From: JAPWJZ01 sp041287865
GTDB lineage: Bacteria; Pseudomonadota; Alphaproteobacteria; Micavibrionales; UBA2020
Assembly: GCA_041287865.1 (NCBI GenBank)
Contig: JBGGMV010000112.1
Coordinates: 1 to 22,720 of the forward strand
DNA length: 22,720 nucleotides
Reading direction: 5' to 3'
This document shows, piece by piece, positions 22,560-22,720 of this stretch (its first letter is position 1; the number at the start of each line of letters is the position of its first letter). The notes below the pieces were generated by a model, which searched no databases, had not been told where the DNA came from, and was given only the letters and a program-made list of their open reading frames with translations. Made by a program: the position numbers and the translations under genes.

Positions 22560-22720
22560 ATGGCAAAACAAATTTCACTGGAAGAACAATTCGCCGGCAA
22601 GGGCTCGCGCCTTCCCGATTTCCTGCAACAGGAAGCCAACGACTGGTTGATTGAAGTCGTGGCAAAACCCAATTGCCCGCGTACCGAGGCCTTCAAGGTC
22701 ATGCTGATGGGCGCGAATAT
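22560..22720 (+). CDS. Probable ankyrin-family paralogue, N-terminal part (partial)
   Basis: Fifty-three codons are visible before the window ends. The gene starts 2 bp after the preceding ankyrin gene's stop, so the pair forms an operon. The sequence ANDWLIEVVAKPN followed by EAFKVMLMGANI aligns with ERELLDFVSDGGG and GKIFGCMMKGANL of the upstream protein: the degenerate first repeat that ends in a GAN(L/I) turn. It is therefore probably a tandem duplicate. The remainder, including any C-terminal KPL-x-x-RK tail, lies outside the window. Confidence 0.75.
   Translation, partial: MAKQISLEEQFAGKGSRLPDFLQQEANDWLIEVVAKPNCPRTEAFKVMLMGAN

Overview
The window looks like chromosomal DNA of a fairly GC-rich Gram-negative bacterium, most likely an alphaproteobacterium. 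This rests on gene content and codon use, not on a marker gene. A periplasmic alpha-2-macroglobulin is paired with PBP1C, and there are several small alphaproteobacterial-style hypothetical genes, ankyrin-repeat proteins and palindrome-rich intergenic elements. I see no rRNA, tRNA, CRISPR array, transposase or integrase. No gap between genes exceeds about 200 bp.

Layout. (1) 1-4101: the 3' end of a glutamine-synthetase-family gene, then a tightly packed operon of aldehyde dehydrogenase, class I/II aminotransferase and iron-type alcohol dehydrogenase. It resembles a catabolic module for an amine, amino acid or alcohol. A four-hairpin palindromic element (146-244) separates the first two genes. 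(2) 4098-5856: an AT-richer small membrane protein with a TTG start overlapping the adh stop, a TspO/MBR protein, and an unrecognised 237-residue protein behind its own promoter. (3) 5856-6062: a MITE-like nested palindrome between convergent genes, flanked by a 14-bp direct repeat. (4) 6042-7467, minus strand: ankyrin-repeat protein followed by an RluA-type pseudouridine synthase. (5) 7587-8630: a secreted TIM-barrel glycosidase-like protein, divergent from the ankyrin gene and ended by a bidirectional terminator shared with the convergent gene. (6) 8679-10543, minus strand: a proline-rich membrane protein with C-terminal Sel1-like repeats, and a small DUF6356-like membrane protein. (7) 10678-18808: a very large thioester-type alpha-2-macroglobulin (1993 aa) and PBP1C, 1 bp apart, a periplasmic defence and wall-repair pair. 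(8) 18838-20707: two abutting GGGTA...TACCC palindromes in front of a gene that appears to fuse an XRE-type helix-turn-helix to a CoaB-like (phosphopantothenate-cysteine ligase) domain and a class II aldolase-like domain, with a small gene overlapping its 3' end. (9) 20710-22720: a small hydrophilic protein, a LysE-family exporter, and two tandem ankyrin-type genes, the second cut by the window edge.

The most unusual items are the HTH-CoaB-aldolase fusion with its candidate operators, a third copy of which lies about 8.6 kb upstream near the proline-rich gene; the two hairpin-rich elements; and a shared promoter sequence (TTGACWTAWTA) in front of both ankyrin loci and the 237-residue hypothetical gene.
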